Positions 6,425 to 8,093 of a stretch of 8,093 bases of DNA are shown piece after piece. The translations under genes and the position numbers were made by a program. The notes under the pieces were generated by a model. That model ran no database searches, had not been told where the DNA came from, and saw nothing but the letters and a program-made list of their open reading frames with translations. Origin of the DNA: Actinomycetota bacterium (GTDB lineage: Bacteria; Actinomycetota; Acidimicrobiia; IMCC26256; PALSA-610); assembly GCA_030839105.1 (NCBI GenBank), contig JAUZEI010000253.1, forward strand, positions 1 to 8,093. Direction: 5' to 3'. Position 1 is the stretch's first letter. Each line of letters starts with the position of its first letter.

Positions 6425-6469
6425 GGTGCCACGCCGACGAGGGGGCGGTCGGCGCGGGGCGTTGGCACC
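6425..6469 (-). other. Strong hairpin upstream of the PhoD-type gene
   Basis: GGTGCCACGCC (6425-6435) pairs with GGCGTTGGCACC (6458-6469) through 11 base pairs with one bulged base, about 55 bases before the GTG start. GCCGAC/GTCGGC inside it gives an alternative inner pairing. No T-run follows on the minus strand. It could be the end of the GH99-like transcript or a folded leader of the PhoD-type gene. Confidence 0.45.
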
Positions 6470-6509
6470 TTTCGCACTCCGGTTCGTTCGGTCGTCATGA
6501 CGGACGCCT

Positions 6510-6535
6510 GTCGGCCGGTGTCCGATCGGGCCGAC
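6510..6535 (-). other. Second hairpin in the GH99-PhoD gap
   Basis: Perfect seven-base arms GTCGGCC (6510-6516) and GGCCGAC (6529-6535) enclose 12 bases. It lies about 70 bases after the GH99-like stop. The 233-base gap also holds the palindromes CGTCATGACG (6493-6502) and TGAGTACTCA (6580-6589). No T-run follows, so a U-less terminator is possible but unproven. I found no convincing promoter in the gap. Confidence 0.4.
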
Positions 6536-6603
6536 CGCGGCTACTCGACTCACAGTTCTCCATCCCTTTTCGTCCGCCTTGAGTACTCACGCGACCGCGG
6601 CAC

Positions 6604-7740
6604 TCAGTTCGGAGGAGCCATATGCAGGTCGGTGAGAAAATCCGATTGCGTTTTCCCTGACCAATCACAATAAGCCCCGGAGGGAACGGGGCTCCTACAG
6701 CCCTCCGCGCTCTCAATTGCTGTTCCCTCGCCCCACTCGTTATAGGTGGTGACGAGCTGCCACCGTGCGCCGGAGGCATCCATACTCGCGATGTTCTTGC
6801 GCCACCGGTCGCGGTTGCGGATCAGGAATTGTCCGGTCCGGTAAGGAGACCCCGACTTCCAGTAACCGGGCGAGATCGTGTACGACCCGTCCCCCGGCGC
6901 CGCCGCGAAATTTTGTCTCGATCTCGCCGGCTCGTACTGGTGCCAACCATCGATCGCGGACGCTCCGGGACAGGTGGTGTAACCGGGAAAGACCTTCAAG
7001 TCGACGTAGATCGTCTCGCCGTATCGATTCCTCGCCAATTCGCGCGCCTTCGTCCAGCGGGCGACAGTGTCGCACCCTTTGGCCTGCGTGAGGTCGTCGG
7101 CGTTGTACACGAACACCGGCATTCCTCGCGAGCCCAGCGACGCGAGAACCGAGCCTGCGCTGCCTCCGCCATACCGCGATCGGAGATAGTGCATATCGGC
7201 TGCGATGTGGGAAGGCGTGGGGTCGGAGAGCCCTTCCGGTTCGTAGTACGGAGCCCAGCGGAAGTCTCCTCCTCGGGCGGCCGAGATCAACGCGGGCCAA
7301 TGACTGTCGGTCACAGTCCCCGGTCCGAACCACGACGCAATTCCTATCGTGATGCCGCCGAACTGCATGTCGACGATCTGGGCGCGCACGGTCGCGACGT
7401 CGGTGCGATACAAGCCCCGTGCCGGCGTGAAGTTCGTGAATGGGCTCTGGCCCTGTTGGACCCAGGCCTCGGGAAACCAGGGGTAGTAGAACGCGGCCCG
7501 GATGTGCGCAGGCGGCGCGGGTTGGGTCGTTGTCGGCAGGGGCTGCGAAGTCGTCGGCGCGGGCTTGGATGTACTCGGCGCGGAGGGCGTAGGGGCCGGC
7601 CCCGGCAGCGGAGCGCTCCTGTGCGAGGTGCCTGTGCACCCCCAGAGGCCTATCGACGCGAGCGCCACGACCCCGAACACCCGGACCCATCGCGGACGAG
7701 GGACGCGCTTCGATTCGGCGCGGAAGCCCTGCGTTGACAT
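6604..7740 (-). CDS. GH99-like (endo-mannosidase/mannanase type) lipoprotein
   Basis: The protein has 378 aa. A basic N-terminus and hydrophobic stretch end in a lipobox LWGC (C35), so it is a Sec lipoprotein. A Pro/Thr/Ser-rich spacer (about 43-78) then holds the enzyme off the membrane. The catalytic domain opens with AAFYYPWF (82-89), the GH99-type first strand, and ends with YNEWGEGTAIE (333-343). E335 and E338 lie where bacterial GH99 enzymes have their catalytic pair (EWHE in characterised members; EWGE here). GH99 enzymes cleave alpha-mannans inside the chain. WbsX-like and GH71-like proteins share the fold, so the exact substrate is uncertain. Four cysteines (223, 257, 348, 358) may form disulfides. 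I chose ATG 7740; a TTG at 7761 is seven codons longer. Neither has a strong ribosome binding site. Confidence 0.78.
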   Translation of the reverse strand: MSTQGFRAESKRVPRPRWVRVFGVVALASIGLWGCTGTSHRSAPLPGPAPTPSAPSTSKPAPTTSQPLPTTTQPAPPAHIRAAFYYPWFPEAWVQQGQSPFTNFTPARGLYRTDVATVRAQIVDMQFGGITIGIASWFGPGTVTDSHWPALISAARGGDFRWAPYYEPEGLSDPTPSHIAADMHYLRSRYGGGSAGSVLASLGSRGMPVFVYNADDLTQAKGCDTVARWTKARELARNRYGETIYVDLKVFPGYTTCPGASAIDGWHQYEPARSRQNFAAAPGDGSYTISPGYWKSGSPYRTGQFLIRNRDRWRKNIASMDASGARWQLVTTYNEWGEGTAIESAEGCRSPVPSGAYCDWSGKTQSDFLTDLHMAPPN

Positions 7741-7753
7741 CCGGTTGACGTTA

Positions 7754-7767
7754 CCCACCAAGGTGGG
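7754..7767. promoter_or_regulatory. Perfect inverted repeat just before the GH99-like start
   Basis: CCCACC and GGTGGG flank two bases, 14-27 bases upstream of ATG 7740. It could be an operator or a short stem that hides the purine-rich GGTGGG. It also overlaps the alternative TTG start. I see no clear promoter around it. Confidence 0.35.
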
Positions 7768-7811
7768 CGCGAGTTTGCGCGACGATCAGGGGCCCTACGA
7801 CGAACACATGG

Positions 7812-7852
7812 CCTGGGTGCACCGCATTAGCAGCAGCCGCTTGACACCCAAG
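7812..7852 (-). terminator. Weak stem-loop after the surface-protein gene
   Basis: CTTGGGTG and CACCCAGG on the minus strand can pair over eight positions (one G-T wobble) around a 25-base loop, starting 12 bases after the stop codon. No T-run follows. This is a low-confidence end-of-transcript call. Confidence 0.25.
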
Positions 7853-7864
7853 ATTTGTGGAGGT

Positions 7865-8093
7865 CTAGGCGCCCTTGAATATCGCGACCCCGGCGGCCCA
7901 ATACATGGCGGTCCCGAAGCTCCCCGTGAACGTCTCGCTGCTCGCAGAGCCCAGGACCTTGTAGCCCGTCACGACGGTGGCGATGGTGCCGGTGCTCGTC
8001 TGCTGCGGTTGCGCGGTGTAGCCCGGAGCGGTGACCGTGATCGTCTGCGCGTTGGCGTGACCTGCCACGAATCCGACCGCCAGCTCGTTCGCC
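7865..8093 (-). CDS. C-terminal end of a secreted beta-rich surface protein (5' end outside window)
   Basis: The frame is open to the window edge, so this is the last 75 residues of a longer protein. Its start lies outside; an internal GTG at 8068 only looks like a start. The sequence opens with NELAVGF, is rich in Thr, Ser, Val, Ala and Gly, and ends with AMYWAAGVAIFKGA and a stop. This alternating pattern, with a final aromatic-rich strand and a terminal FK, resembles the closing beta-sandwich domain of large secreted proteins, often those with Ig-like, PKD or LamG repeats. No cysteine, catalytic motif or sorting signal is visible. Its gene is upstream of, and separated by 124 bases from, the GH99-like gene. 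I do not recognise a specific family. Confidence 0.6.
   Translation of the reverse strand, partial: ANELAVGFVAGHANAQTITVTAPGYTAQPQQTSTGTIATVVTGYKVLGSASSETFTGSFGTAMYWAAGVAIFKGA

Noticed and set aside
6829..7737. A 302-residue plus-strand frame opposite the GH99-like gene
   Set aside because: No domain or signal is visible, and it mirrors a gene with a lipobox and catalytic motif.
7841..7869. Plus-strand TTGACA as a promoter
   Set aside because: The matching -10 position (TCTAGG) is poor and no plus-strand gene follows.
1..8093. CRISPR array, tRNA, insertion sequence or attachment site
   Set aside because: I looked for spaced direct repeats, cloverleaf-like sequence, transposase motifs and terminal inverted repeats and saw none.

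Overview
The window comes from a high-GC genome. Actinomycetota is likely, because of GC-rich third codon positions, twin-arginine and Sec lipoproteins, and a small protein of the actinobacterial DUF6197 type. I cannot name the genus. Every gene I can support is on the minus strand, so the window reads from its right end to its left end. The large plus-strand open frames are GC-rich shadows.

Layout in transcription order: (1) the C-terminal end of a secreted beta-rich surface protein (7865-8093, cut by the window edge); (2) a lipoprotein with a GH99-like endo-mannosidase fold (6604-7740); (3) a large Tat-exported lipoprotein with an FnIII-like domain, a LamG-like domain and a PhoD-type phosphatase domain (4334-6370); (4) a four-helix GtrA-family membrane protein (3639-4151); (5) a small DUF6197-like protein (3023-3400); (6) a two-domain protein joining a DPM1-type GT2 glycosyltransferase to an HPr-kinase/PEPCK-like P-loop kinase domain (626-2650); (7) the N-terminal part of a GT39/PMT_2-type membrane glycosyltransferase (1-569, runs off the left edge).

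GT2, GtrA and GT39 are the classic parts of a polyprenyl-phosphate-sugar route. GT2 loads a sugar on the lipid inside, a GtrA-like protein helps it cross the membrane, and a GT-C enzyme uses it outside. The two exported lipoproteins (mannan-type hydrolase, phosphodiesterase/phosphatase) would act on glycans or phosphate esters at the cell surface. A shared role in cell-surface glycan metabolism is inference from content, not shown.

The most unusual item is the GT2-HprK-like fusion. It has a clear housekeeping-type promoter (TTGACA, 17 bp, TACCTT) and an AGGAGG ribosome binding site, which together place its start at a TTG inside the longest open frame. The intergenic gaps hold several inverted repeats that are possible operators or terminators. 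I see no tRNA, rRNA, CRISPR array, insertion sequence or phage integration site.
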